A stretch of 19,421 bases of DNA from an uncultured Eubacteriales bacterium. GTDB taxonomy: Bacteria > Bacillota > Clostridia > Oscillospirales > CAG-272. The position numbers were made by a program, and so were the translations under genes. Position 1 is the stretch's first letter; each line of letters begins with the position of its first letter. Under the pieces are notes generated by a model that saw only the letters and a program-made list of their open reading frames with translations, was not told where the DNA came from and searched no databases. Below are positions 6,791 through 14,826 of this stretch, in pieces. The DNA is taken from NCBI GenBank assembly GCA_934489945.1, contig CAKSSY010000033.1, forward strand, positions 1-19,421. The letters are read 5' to 3'.

Positions 6791-7227
6791 CAGATTACAT
6801 AATCATTCCCGGATTGTTCTCTGTGCCTGTCCAGGATGTCCTGCAAAGTAATACTGTCAAGATAATCCCGAATGACCTTATTCAATCCCTGCCAAACCGA
6901 CAGCATGGCACAATCCTCGCTTCGCTCACATCTGACGGGATCTTCATCCGCACATGGAACGGGAGCCAGACTTCCCTCTGTCAGGCGAAGAATATCTCCG
7001 ACCGTATAGTTGTCCGGGGATCGGGAAAGCCGATAGCCCCCCTGCGAACCACGAACGGTCTGCAAAATGCCGGATTGATTCAGAATCGGAATAATCTGTT
7101 CCAAATATTTTTTGGATATTCCCTGTCGCTCGGCAATATCCTTCAGCGCGACAACGCCGTCATTCCGATGTTCCGCCAAATCCAAAAGCATACGGAGCGC
7201 ATAGCGTCCCTTTGTTGATATTTTCAT
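6790..7227 (-). CDS. Rrf2 family transcriptional regulator (IscR/CymR-like)
   Basis: A 145-residue protein starting MKISTKGRYALRM at 7227, with GGAGGA about 9 nt upstream. The winged helix-turn-helix covers about residues 1-80, with family motifs KGRYALRMLLDLA, IAERQGISKKYLEQI and VRGSQGGYRL. Three cysteines, C92, C100 and C106, sit where IscR carries its iron-sulfur ligands; spacing is C-x7-C-x5-C, slightly different from E. coli IscR (C-x5-C-x5-C). The Bacillus cysteine repressor CymR lacks such a cluster, so this protein may sense iron-sulfur or redox state, or combine both roles. It is convergent with cysK across a shared terminator. No iscS/iscU genes are adjacent. Confidence 0.9.
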   Translation of the reverse strand: MKISTKGRYALRMLLDLAEHRNDGVVALKDIAERQGISKKYLEQIIPILNQSGILQTVRGSQGGYRLSRSPDNYTVGDILRLTEGSLAPVPCADEDPVRCERSEDCAMLSVWQGLNKVIRDYLDSITLQDILDRHREQSGNDYVI

Positions 7228-7249
7228 GCCGAATCTCCTCCGAAGGTTT

Positions 7250-7287
7250 ATAGAATAAAATTCAGTAAAGTTTCCCCTCAATTCTAT
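7250..7287 (-). promoter_or_regulatory. promoter region of the Rrf2 gene with flanking inverted repeat
   Basis: On the minus strand TTGAGG (7276-7281) is followed after 18 nt by TATTCT (7252-7257), a moderate promoter. Arms ATAGAAT (7250-7256) and ATTCTAT (7281-7287) bracket it exactly and could be an operator for autoregulation. Confidence 0.4.
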
Positions 7288-7347
7288 TGAAATGCGAGAG
7301 ACGCTTCCGCTCTACCAAACATTGCCAAATTCTCAGCGTGGGATATC

Positions 7348-8583
7348 TCAATTGACAGTCACATCGGTATTACTCATCACAACATTTTCGGCATATCGGA
7401 TATAAAACGAATGATATTCATTATCCCAGAATGCCAGCGCACCATGACTGCTCCGACGTTCAAAAGAGTTCCCGTCTATCCTTTCAAAACTGCAGCCTTC
7501 AAAAAAATGTTCTTAAGCAGACAATCCTTTCGCCCTGTAATATACGGCAATTCAAGCCCTCTCGCCCTGACATTGGAAAAACGAAGATTTCTTATTGCCT
7601 CGCAACGTGTGTGTATGTTATTTTCCACTTTAATGAAAATCGGTGCGGAATACATACCATCCATCACAATGTTCTGAAACAAAAGTTGCTCTATCAAAGT
7701 ATCCTCGCGCCCCTCATCCGGAATGCGTTTCTCTCCGCGTCCCGGCAAAAGGATGCTGATCCCAACCGATGTATCGGTCATAACAATATTGGAAAACACG
7801 CAATTTCTGATAACCCCGTCGTTGATCCAACCGATCCGGATTCCTCCCGAGTAACTTGTCAGATTACAATTGGTAACGGTCACTTTTTCGCAGATTCTGT
7901 TTTCAGCAAGAGATGCGTTGTTTGCCCTTACCACAATGCAGTCGTCCCCACAGGTTATCATGCAATTCGATATGGTAACATTCCGGCTGGAATTGATATG
8001 TATGCCGTCATTATTCGGATAATCCACTTCCGCTTTGATTTTTACCCGATCAAAACACACATAATCACAATCGTGTATCCAATAAGACCACCCGGACGGT
8101 TGATTTATCATCGTAACATCTTTTACCGAGACATTGTAACATCCGGTGAAGAAAACCACTCTCGGAGGCGTTGGTGCCTGAATCCGTGAATACGGCCATG
8201 CTCTCGTACTGCCCGGCACAACAGGTTCAACAAAATGATGCCCGTTGCAGTCAATCGTTCCTTCTCCCGTGACGGAAATGTTTTTCGCTTCTTCGGCAAA
8301 TATGAGACAAGCATTCCGTTCCCTCGGCAAAAGTTTGCTTTCAACATGTTTTACATTTTCTCTTTCAAGGTAATCGTCACAATCGGCAGAACCCAAAAGT
8401 ATACCGTCAGCCGCCAGATGAAAGTCCACATTATCTTTCGGTTCCGGTCACAAAACTTCCACCGGCAACCAACACGCTTCCGCCGCCGTTCCGATAACAA
8501 TCGTCAATGGCAGCCTGAATGGCTTTCGTGTTCATACTGTTTCCGTCTCCAACCGCGCCGTAACACCGAATATCAAAAATCAT
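7348..8583 (-). pseudogene. GH28 polygalacturonase-like gene, two frameshifts
   Basis: A right-handed beta-helix glycosidase of the GH28 type (pectin or rhamnogalacturonan hydrolysis) in three frame pieces. Piece 1 runs from ATG at 8583 (AAGGAG upstream): FDIRCYGAVGDG...TKAIQAAIDDC, the typical N-terminus, and stops at 8431. Piece 2 runs from about KDNVDFHLAADG to 7476 and holds the core: NNDGIHI and CGDDCI supply the catalytic aspartates, and many NVTISNC-like helix turns are present. Piece 3 continues CSFERIDGNSFERRSSHGALAFWDN... and stops at 7348. Break 1, near 8433-8447, lacks 3n+2 nt, probably two or three codons between FVTGT and KDNV. Break 2 is one T too few in the run 7501-7507 (7 instead of 8). 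There is no signal peptide, so the ancestor was probably cytoplasmic. Dead gene or sequence error. Confidence 0.85.
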
Positions 8584-8635
8584 AACTATCTCCTTTTTAC
8601 AGCAGGACTTTACTTTTTCTTTCATGTGTGGTATT

Positions 8636-8664
8636 ATTATAACATATTCCATCAAAATCGTCAA
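8636..8664 (-). promoter_or_regulatory. promoter of the GH28-like gene
   Basis: Minus strand TTGACG (8659-8664), 17-nt spacer, TATAAT (8636-8641), about 50 nt upstream of the ATG at 8583. It looks fully intact although the gene behind it is broken. Confidence 0.75.
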
Positions 8665-8682
8665 CAGGAGAACACAACCGCC

Positions 8683-10770
8683 ATGCTTAAAGTGACCACA
8701 TTCTGCAAAAACAACCGGATGCATCTTACCGTAAACGGAAAACCCGTTGTGCCTGTTCTGTACGGGTTGAGCGATATGCCCGCCTCCGCCAGCGGAAGTG
8801 CTTATGCCCAACGCAATATCCGACTCTTTTCCGAAGCGGGGGGTTCAACTTGTAAATGCAGATGCTAATCTGTGTACGGGCTGGCACAAAACGACCGAAT
8901 ACGACCCGTCCGCGATTCTGGCAGAAATATCCAATGTTTGCGATGCCGTTGGCGATGCCAAAGTGCTGTTAAGATTGCATGTCAACCCTCCTTACTGGTG
9001 GCTCGGAATGTGTGGTCTATCGCACACGTCGCGGAGATCTTCCCGGGACAGATGACGGAGAATCCGATCGTCTGATCCGAAACGATGCGGCACATCACCT
9101 CCGCGCCAGTCTTGCTTCCGAAAAATGGATCCGGGAGGCGTGTGAAAAACTGGCATTGCTTTGCGATGCCATAAAAGGAAGTCCGGAAGAAGATATGTTG
9201 CTCGGTTTTCAGATTGCGTGTGGAATTTACGGAGAATGGCATCAATGGGGAACCGACATCTCCACACCCATGAAGCAATATTTCAAAAACTACCTTGTAC
9301 GAAAGTATAAAACCGAGACCGCACTGCGGGAGGCATGGCAAAATCCCGATGTGACATTTGAAACCGCAGAATTTCGTCCCGAGACCTTCCGGGACGGAGA
9401 CGACGGCTTTTTCAGAGACCCCGGGAAATCAAAAGACACCATGGACTCGCAAGAGTGCCTCCAGACCTGCGCCCCGAACGCCATATTGAGATTCTGTAAA
9501 ACCGTGAAAGAAAAATTGCCTGACAAACTCGCCGGAGCCTTTTACGGCTATTATTTCGGTGTTGGGGGATCTATACGCCCATCGGCGGTCATCTGATACC
9601 GCGAATGCTGTATGAGGCACAAGGAATCGTTGATTTTTTTGCGGACCTTTCTGCTATCTTGAAAACCGAAAAGCCGAAGCCGTTCCCATGCAACGCGGGA
9701 TACTTGAATCGGCACGTCTTCACAAAATTCTGTGGCTTACCGAAATGGATCAGCACCCCGAATGTGTTCCCGAACTCGGCGGAGACATCCGAAACACCGC
9801 AAGCACTGTCGCAACACTCCGACGCAATGTCCTGCAACCGCTTTGTGCGGGACAGGGGCTTTGGTACTATGATCATCGCGTCATTCCGCAGTTCGTTAAC
9901 CAACAACCGAAATTTGCGAATTTGGGCAGTATCTATAAAAAAATCGGCTGGTGGGAGAGCGCCCCTTTGATTCGGGAAGTCGGAAAGTTGCAGCATATTG
10001 CGGAAAGAATCACAAAAACGGATTGTAAACCCTTGGCGGATGTTCTGTTGGTATACAGTACAAAGTCCTTCTTCTGTCGCTCGGTCGTTGCCGATCCCGA
10101 ATACGAGATTCATGAGGCAATTGCCCGTTGCGGTGTTTCTTATGCCTGTATTTACGAAGAGGATCTCGAACTTATCGACCCGGAACAGTACCGGTGTGTG
10201 ATTTTTGTGAATTGCTTTCTGCAATCCGAAGCGGAACGCCTGTCAAACAAACGTCTGACAGCAAATATGACACGAGTTCATCTTTATGCCGATGGCTTTT
10301 GCAACGGCAAAACGCTGCATGAGGACAACATCTCCGAAACCGTGGGAATGAAAATCAAAAGAAGCAACCGTGCTACGGTAATTCACGGCACGGGACTTCT
10401 GAACGGAACCGAAATCCGTATTCCCGACGGACTCTGTTCGCCGTTCTTTGCGGCAGAAGACCCCGACGCTGAAATACTTGCCCGTTATGATAACGGTGAC
10501 ACTGCCATCGCCAAAAAAGGAAACGATATCTGGCTTGGTGTCCCTTCTGTGAACCGTGACATCATGCATAGAACCTTAAAACTGTGCAATGCTCATGTAT
10601 GGGTTGATTCGGGGGATCCCATCATTGCGGGAGGTGGCATCGTGGCAATCAACACTGCAGGGGGCGGAAACATCAAGGTTTTCTTAAAAAACGGAAAGTG
10701 CTTTGCCGTAGATCTTCCTCCTTATACCACCGCTGTTTTTGACTGTAAAACAGGCGAAAGACTTCTTTAA
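8683..10770 (+). pseudogene. GH42-like (clan GH-A) glycosidase gene, at least four frameshifts
   Basis: A gene of about 690 codons in five frame pieces. The start ATG at 8683 (CAGGAG 12 nt upstream) gives MLKVTTFCKNNRMHLTVNGK. Breaks: one extra G in the run 8838-8843; loss of 3n+2 nt near 9003-9012 (between NPPYWWL and ECVVYRT); one G missing in 9564-9568 (GVGG then IYTPIGGHLIPR); one G missing at 9643-9644 (restores AGPFCYLENR). The last piece runs intact from about 9645 to 10770. The restored protein looks like a TIM-barrel glycosidase related to beta-galactosidases: IYGEWHQWG could carry the acid/base Glu and LWLTEMDQHPE the nucleophile, followed by a Rossmann-like region as in GH42. It is divergent from the GH28 relic, suggesting a pectin side-chain locus. 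The exact GH family is uncertain. Confidence 0.82.
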
Positions 10771-10827
10771 CCCTCCCAAAACGAATGGCAGATGTTGCCC
10801 TGTCGCCCCGCCTTGCTCTGTCGGGAA

Positions 10828-10856
10828 TTGACAAAAGAGGGGAAAAGTGCTATACT
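10828..10856 (+). promoter_or_regulatory. promoter of the trkA-trkH operon
   Basis: TTGACA (10828-10833), 17-nt spacer, TATACT (10851-10856). It predicts a start near 10863 and a leader of about 53 nt before trkA. Confidence 0.88.
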
Positions 10857-10860
10857 GAAT

Positions 10861-10896
10861 TATCCGAGAAAACGGATAGTCCGCGGCTTACGCCGC
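10861..10896 (+). other. two small hairpins in the trkA leader
   Basis: TATCCG-AGAAAA-CGGATA (10861-10878) and GCGGC-TTAC-GCCGC (10883-10896) stand in tandem between the promoter and the ribosome binding site (10902-10907). The first begins at the predicted transcription start. They may stabilise the 5' end of the message. The leader is too short for a c-di-AMP (ydaO-type) riboswitch. Confidence 0.5.
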
Positions 10897-10915
10897 ACAA
10901 AAAGGAGATTTTTAC

Positions 10916-12274
10916 GTGAAAATTCTGATTGCGGGAAATGGAAAAGTGGGAGAGACTCTTGCCGATGAACTTTCTGCCGAGGGCTACGACCTGACGCTGA
11001 TCGACAACGACGAAAAGGTGCTCGCCTCCTGCCTGGAACGCTTTGACATTATGGCAGTAAACGGCAACTGCGCATCTGCGGCAACCCTGCGCGAAGCGGG
11101 CGCGGAAAACGCCGACCTACTGATTGCTTCCACCGGAACCGATGAAATGAACCTTCTGTGCTGTATGACGGCACACCGCCTCAATCCGAAACTCCATACC
11201 ATCGCGCGTATCCGCAACCCCGAATATATCGATCAGGCATACGCCATGCGCGATGAATTCGGACTTTCCATGATCTTCAACCCCGAACAACAGACGGCAA
11301 TCGAGATCGAACGCCTCCTGAAATATCCCGGATTCCTCAAACGCGACTCCTTTGCCAAAGGAAGAGTCGAAATCGTGGAGCTGAGAATCGACGATGACAG
11401 TAAGCTCCGCCATGTCTCGCTTCTGGATATGTACAGCATCGTCAAATGCAAAGTGCTGGTCTGCGCAGTTCTGCGTGACGGCATCTGTATCACGCCGGAC
11501 GGTTCGTTTACGCTGGAAGAGGGGGACCGGATCTTCGTGACGGCACCGCTTGAAAATCTGACAACCCTTCTGAAAAACCTCGGCATTGTCACGCCAAAAA
11601 TCAGACGTGTCATGCTGGCAGGTGGCGGCACGGTCAGCTATTACCTTGCCTCTATGCTTGCCCGCAACCGGATTGACGTCCGGATTCTGGAAAAGGACGC
11701 GGAACGTTGCCGTCAGCTCGCCGCATTGTTGCCCGGTGCCGATATTATTGAAGGCGACGCCGGCGATAAACAAGCCCTTGACAGTGAACGCTTTGCCGAC
11801 TGCGACGCACTGGTTTCGTTGACCGGCGTGGATGAAATCAATATTATTATTTCGCTTTACGCCAGTGCGTGCGGAGTTCCCGCCATCATCACAAAACTCG
11901 GACGGATGGAAAACACGTCTCTTCTGGACAGCCTTCCCGTCGGAAGCGTGGTCAGCCCGAGAAAACTGTGTTGCGGAACCATTGTCCGCTATGTCCGCGC
12001 CATGCAGAACCAGGCAGGTGCGGCACTCACCATCCATACGGTGGCGGACGGACAGGCGGAGGCAATCGAGTTTCCCGTCGACAGTCAGACACTCCATTGC
12101 GGCGAACCTCTGCGCGATCTGAAACTCCGCAAAAACGTCCTCATCGCCTGCATTACACGTCATGAGGCTGTCGAGATTCCGAACGGCGACTCCAGTTTCC
12201 GTGAGGGAGACCGCGTGGTGATTGTGGTCAGCGGTGATGAGGTTATTCTCCAACTCAATGATATTTTTGAATAA
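10916..12274 (+). CDS. trkA: Trk potassium uptake regulatory subunit TrkA
   Basis: A 452-residue cytosolic protein that gates the TrkH potassium channel in response to nucleotides. It has the tandem RCK architecture of full-length TrkA: RCK-N1 with GNGKVG (7-12) and acidic D30 at the end of strand 2; RCK-C1 at about 140-222; RCK-N2 with GGGTVS (236-241) and E259; and RCK-C2 at about 370-452. The third glycine of the second dinucleotide motif is a serine, so the second site may bind nucleotide less well or differently. The start is GTG at 10916, with AAGGAG 8 nt upstream; no good ATG alternative. trkH follows after 10 nt, so the two are co-transcribed. Confidence 0.95.
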   Translation: MKILIAGNGKVGETLADELSAEGYDLTLIDNDEKVLASCLERFDIMAVNGNCASAATLREAGAENADLLIASTGTDEMNLLCCMTAHRLNPKLHTIARIRNPEYIDQAYAMRDEFGLSMIFNPEQQTAIEIERLLKYPGFLKRDSFAKGRVEIVELRIDDDSKLRHVSLLDMYSIVKCKVLVCAVLRDGICITPDGSFTLEEGDRIFVTAPLENLTTLLKNLGIVTPKIRRVMLAGGGTVSYYLASMLARNRIDVRILEKDAERCRQLAALLPGADIIEGDAGDKQALDSERFADCDALVSLTGVDEINIIISLYASACGVPAIITKLGRMENTSLLDSLPVGSVVSPRKLCCGTIVRYVRAMQNQAGAALTIHTVADGQAEAIEFPVDSQTLHCGEPLRDLKLRKNVLIACITRHEAVEIPNGDSSFREGDRVVIVVSGDEVILQLNDIFE

Positions 12275-12284
12275 AGGGTAAGTT

Positions 12285-13742
12285 ATGAATTACAAAATGA
12301 TGGGACGTTTCAACGCCCTGATTCTCGCCATAGAGGGCGTGTTCATGATCCCCGCCCTGATTATCAGCATTTCCTCCGGCAACGGCAAAACCGCATGGTC
12401 TTTTGCCGCAAGTATCGGGATTCTTGCCTGTGTATCTCTTGTGATGGCATGGCTTTCCCGCGGTGCCAAACAAAACTTTTATGCTCGGGAAGGATTGATT
12501 TGTGTGGGCATGAGCTGGGTTGCCATGAGTGTGCTCGGCTGTCTTCCTTTCTTCCTCTCGGGGGAAATTCCTTCTTTCGTCGATGCCCTGTTTGAGATGG
12601 TCTCCGGATTTTCAACCACCGGTGCCTCAGTCGTCGCCAATGTCGAGGGGCTTTCCCGCGGGATCCTCTATTGGCGCAGTTTCAGCCATTGGCTGGGCGG
12701 GATGGGAGTTCTGGTGTTTCTGCTTGCCGTCATCCCCATCGGCGGACGGAATGAAGGCTTCACAATGCACCTGATGCGCGCGGAAAGCCCGGGACCGGAT
12801 GTCGGCAAACTGGTTCCCCGTATCCGGCAGACGGCAATGGTGCTTTATTTGACTTATATTTTCCTGACCGTGTTGAATTTTCTCTTTCTGCTTGCGGGCG
12901 GGATGCCGGTTTTTGATGCGGTATGTACAACCTTCGGCACCGCGGGAACCGGTGGCTTCGGCATCAAAAACGACAGCATCGCATCCTACAGTCCTTATAT
13001 TCAGAACGTCTGCACGGTTTTCATGCTCCTGTTCGGCGTGAACTTCAGTTGCTACTACCTGCTTCTGATGCGAAAATTCAAGTCGGTTTTCGGGGACGAG
13101 GAGCTCCGTTTCTACCTCGGACTCGTGTTCGGCTCGGTGGCACTCATCGCCCTCAATGTACGCGGGCTGTACGGCAGCATCGGCGAAACCTTGCGCCACG
13201 CGGCGTTTCAGATTGCAAGTATTATCACTACGACCGGCTATGCGACCGTCGATTTCGACCTTTGGCCCGCCTTCTCCAAAACCATTCTTCTTACGCTGAT
13301 GCTCGTCGGTGCCTGTGCGGGAAGTACGGGAGGCGGCATGAAATGTGCCCGTGTCCTGCTTCTTTTCAAAGGACTCAAGCGAAACATTTCCGGAATTCTC
13401 CATCCGCAAAAGGTGCAGGTCGTCCGCGTCGGCAGCAAGGTGGTCGACGAGAAAATTCTTGCCAACACCAACGCCTATCTTTCGGCGTATGTCATCATCA
13501 TCGCGGTCAGCACCGTGTTGATTTCGCTTGACGGCTTCTCCGCCGGCACCAACATCTCGGCAGTAATCTCCTGCTTCAACAATATCGGACCCGGACTTGA
13601 AGCAGTCGGTCCGACGTGCAACTACGGCTCTTTCAGTGTTTTGTCCAAACTCGTCCTCATCTTCGATATGCTGGCAGGACGACTGGAAATATTCCCGATT
13701 CTCATTCTGTTCAACCTCAACGCATGGCGAAAAAAAGCATGA
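12285..13742 (+). CDS. trkH: Trk potassium uptake channel subunit TrkH
   Basis: A 485-residue membrane protein with four membrane-pore-membrane repeats. The four selectivity-filter segments are visible: STTGAS (110-115), TAGTGGFG (219-226), TTTGYAT (315-321) and NNIGPG (432-437), each with the conserved filter glycine. The intramembrane gating-loop signature GSTGGGMK (347-353 region) follows the third filter. N-terminal helices appear at about 10-30 and 38-58. The ribosome binding site is modest (AAAGGGTAAG before ATG 12285), suggesting coupling to trkA 10 nt upstream. With TrkA it forms a potassium uptake system in the cytoplasmic membrane. The filters and length are normal. Confidence 0.96.
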   Translation: MNYKMMGRFNALILAIEGVFMIPALIISISSGNGKTAWSFAASIGILACVSLVMAWLSRGAKQNFYAREGLICVGMSWVAMSVLGCLPFFLSGEIPSFVDALFEMVSGFSTTGASVVANVEGLSRGILYWRSFSHWLGGMGVLVFLLAVIPIGGRNEGFTMHLMRAESPGPDVGKLVPRIRQTAMVLYLTYIFLTVLNFLFLLAGGMPVFDAVCTTFGTAGTGGFGIKNDSIASYSPYIQNVCTVFMLLFGVNFSCYYLLLMRKFKSVFGDEELRFYLGLVFGSVALIALNVRGLYGSIGETLRHAAFQIASIITTTGYATVDFDLWPAFSKTILLTLMLVGACAGSTGGGMKCARVLLLFKGLKRNISGILHPQKVQVVRVGSKVVDEKILANTNAYLSAYVIIIAVSTVLISLDGFSAGTNISAVISCFNNIGPGLEAVGPTCNYGSFSVLSKLVLIFDMLAGRLEIFPILILFNLNAWRKKA

Positions 13743-13758
13743 AAGGATTCCGAATCCC

Positions 13759-14691
13759 ATGAATCAAGAACAATATCTGAAAAACCTGTCGGTTCCGACC
13801 GGAAAGGTCGACGTCATTCTCGATACCGATACCTTCAACGAAATTGATGACCAGTTCGCGCTTTCCTATCTTCTCCTTTCCGGGGAGAAACTTCGCACAA
13901 GGGCGATCTGTGCCGCGCCCTTTCTCAATCAACACAGTACCTCCCCTGCCGACGGCATGAGACGTAGCTATGACGAAATCCTCAAACTTCTTGCGCTTCT
14001 GAAAACCGATCTCCCGGTCTTTCACGGCTCCGAGAGCTACCTCGCGGATGAAAAGACACCCGTGATTTCGGATGCCGCAAGGGTGATTGCCGATACGGCG
14101 GCGGAATATTCTCCCGAAAATCCGCTCTATGTGGTCGCGATCGGAGCCATTACCAATGTGGCTTCCGCCATTCTTCTTGCTCCCGAGGTCATGCGGGAAA
14201 ACACCGTGATTGTCTGGCTCGGCGGTCACGCACGCGACTGGCCGGACACGAAAGAATTCAACCTGATCCAGGACGTAGCGGCGGCAAGAGTGGTGTTCGG
14301 ATGCGGTGCCCCCGTCGTACAGCTTCCCTGTAACGGTGTGGTTTCCGAATTCCGCACAACAAGACCGGAGTTGGAGTCCCGTCTCGTCGGCAAAAATCCG
14401 CTTGCCGATTATCTGGCAACCAATACCATCCGTGAAGTGGAAACCTCCCGTTATTTCGTTCCTGGAAAAGCGTGGAGCCGCATCATCTGGGACGTGACTG
14501 CCGTTGCGTGGCTGTTGAATGACGGCAATCGTTTTCTGTCCTCCTATACGGTTCCCTCTCCTCTTGTGCAGTATGACGGTCACTACTCTTTTGTCCAGAA
14601 CCGTCACCTCATTACCTACGTTTATCAGGTCAAGCGGGACAATTTGTTCACCGATCTGTTCCAAAAACTCACCGCAACGGAGCATCTGTAA
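13759..14691 (+). CDS. nucleoside hydrolase (IUNH family)
   Basis: A 310-residue protein starting MNQEQYLKNLSV at 13759, 16 nt behind trkH, with AAAGG upstream. The calcium-binding signature is DTDTFNEIDDQFAL (22-35), a variant of the family DTDxGxDDxxA; GAITNVASAI at about 134-143 is the usual second motif, and WDVTAVAWLL near residue 250 supplies the C-terminal aspartate. The enzyme class cleaves the N-glycosidic bond of ribonucleosides to free base and ribose. The NE insertion in the first motif marks a subclade whose substrate I cannot name. There is no signal peptide, so it is cytosolic. Its position suggests co-transcription with trkA-trkH, with no obvious functional link to potassium uptake. 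Confidence 0.88.
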   Translation: MNQEQYLKNLSVPTGKVDVILDTDTFNEIDDQFALSYLLLSGEKLRTRAICAAPFLNQHSTSPADGMRRSYDEILKLLALLKTDLPVFHGSESYLADEKTPVISDAARVIADTAAEYSPENPLYVVAIGAITNVASAILLAPEVMRENTVIVWLGGHARDWPDTKEFNLIQDVAAARVVFGCGAPVVQLPCNGVVSEFRTTRPELESRLVGKNPLADYLATNTIREVETSRYFVPGKAWSRIIWDVTAVAWLLNDGNRFLSSYTVPSPLVQYDGHYSFVQNRHLITYVYQVKRDNLFTDLFQKLTATEHL

Positions 14692-14716
14692 GGGACGGAA
14701 CCGACGCAATACAAAA

Positions 14717-14761
14717 TCTGAAAAAACACCGGATTTCGGGAAAGAAATCCGGTGCTTTTTC
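14717..14761. terminator. bidirectional terminator after the nucleoside hydrolase gene
   Basis: Stem CACCGGATTTC (14727-14737) with GAAATCCGGTG (14744-14754) and a 6-nt loop, flanked by A6 on the left and T5 on the right (CTGAAAAAA...TTTTTCAG). It separates the trk operon from the convergent LysR gene and can serve both. Confidence 0.92.
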
Positions 14762-14826
14762 AGACGGATACCGTCTTTTCGGTTCTATGTTTCCCTCCGA
14801 AACCGACAAAAGGCATTCCGCTCTCC

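Noticed and set aside
7281..7347. tRNA-like fragment (GGTAGAGCGG on the minus strand)
   Set aside because: The D-arm-like string stands alone; no acceptor, anticodon or T-arm could be assembled.
7431..8189. A 252-codon plus-strand frame opposite the GH28 relic
   Set aside because: Antisense to clear GH28 sequence; His/Asn/Ile-rich shadow without a binding site.
7348..10770. Programmed ribosomal frameshifting in the two CAZyme genes
   Set aside because: At least six breaks of different size and direction, two with missing codons, cannot be explained by recoding.
10861..10915. c-di-AMP (ydaO-type) riboswitch before trkA
   Set aside because: The leader is only about 53 nt with two simple hairpins; the riboswitch needs well over 100 nt of conserved structure.
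13717..14709. A 330-codon minus-strand frame opposite the nucleoside hydrolase
   Set aside because: The plus strand encodes a recognisable IUNH protein; the opposite frame shows no motifs and runs through the trkH end.
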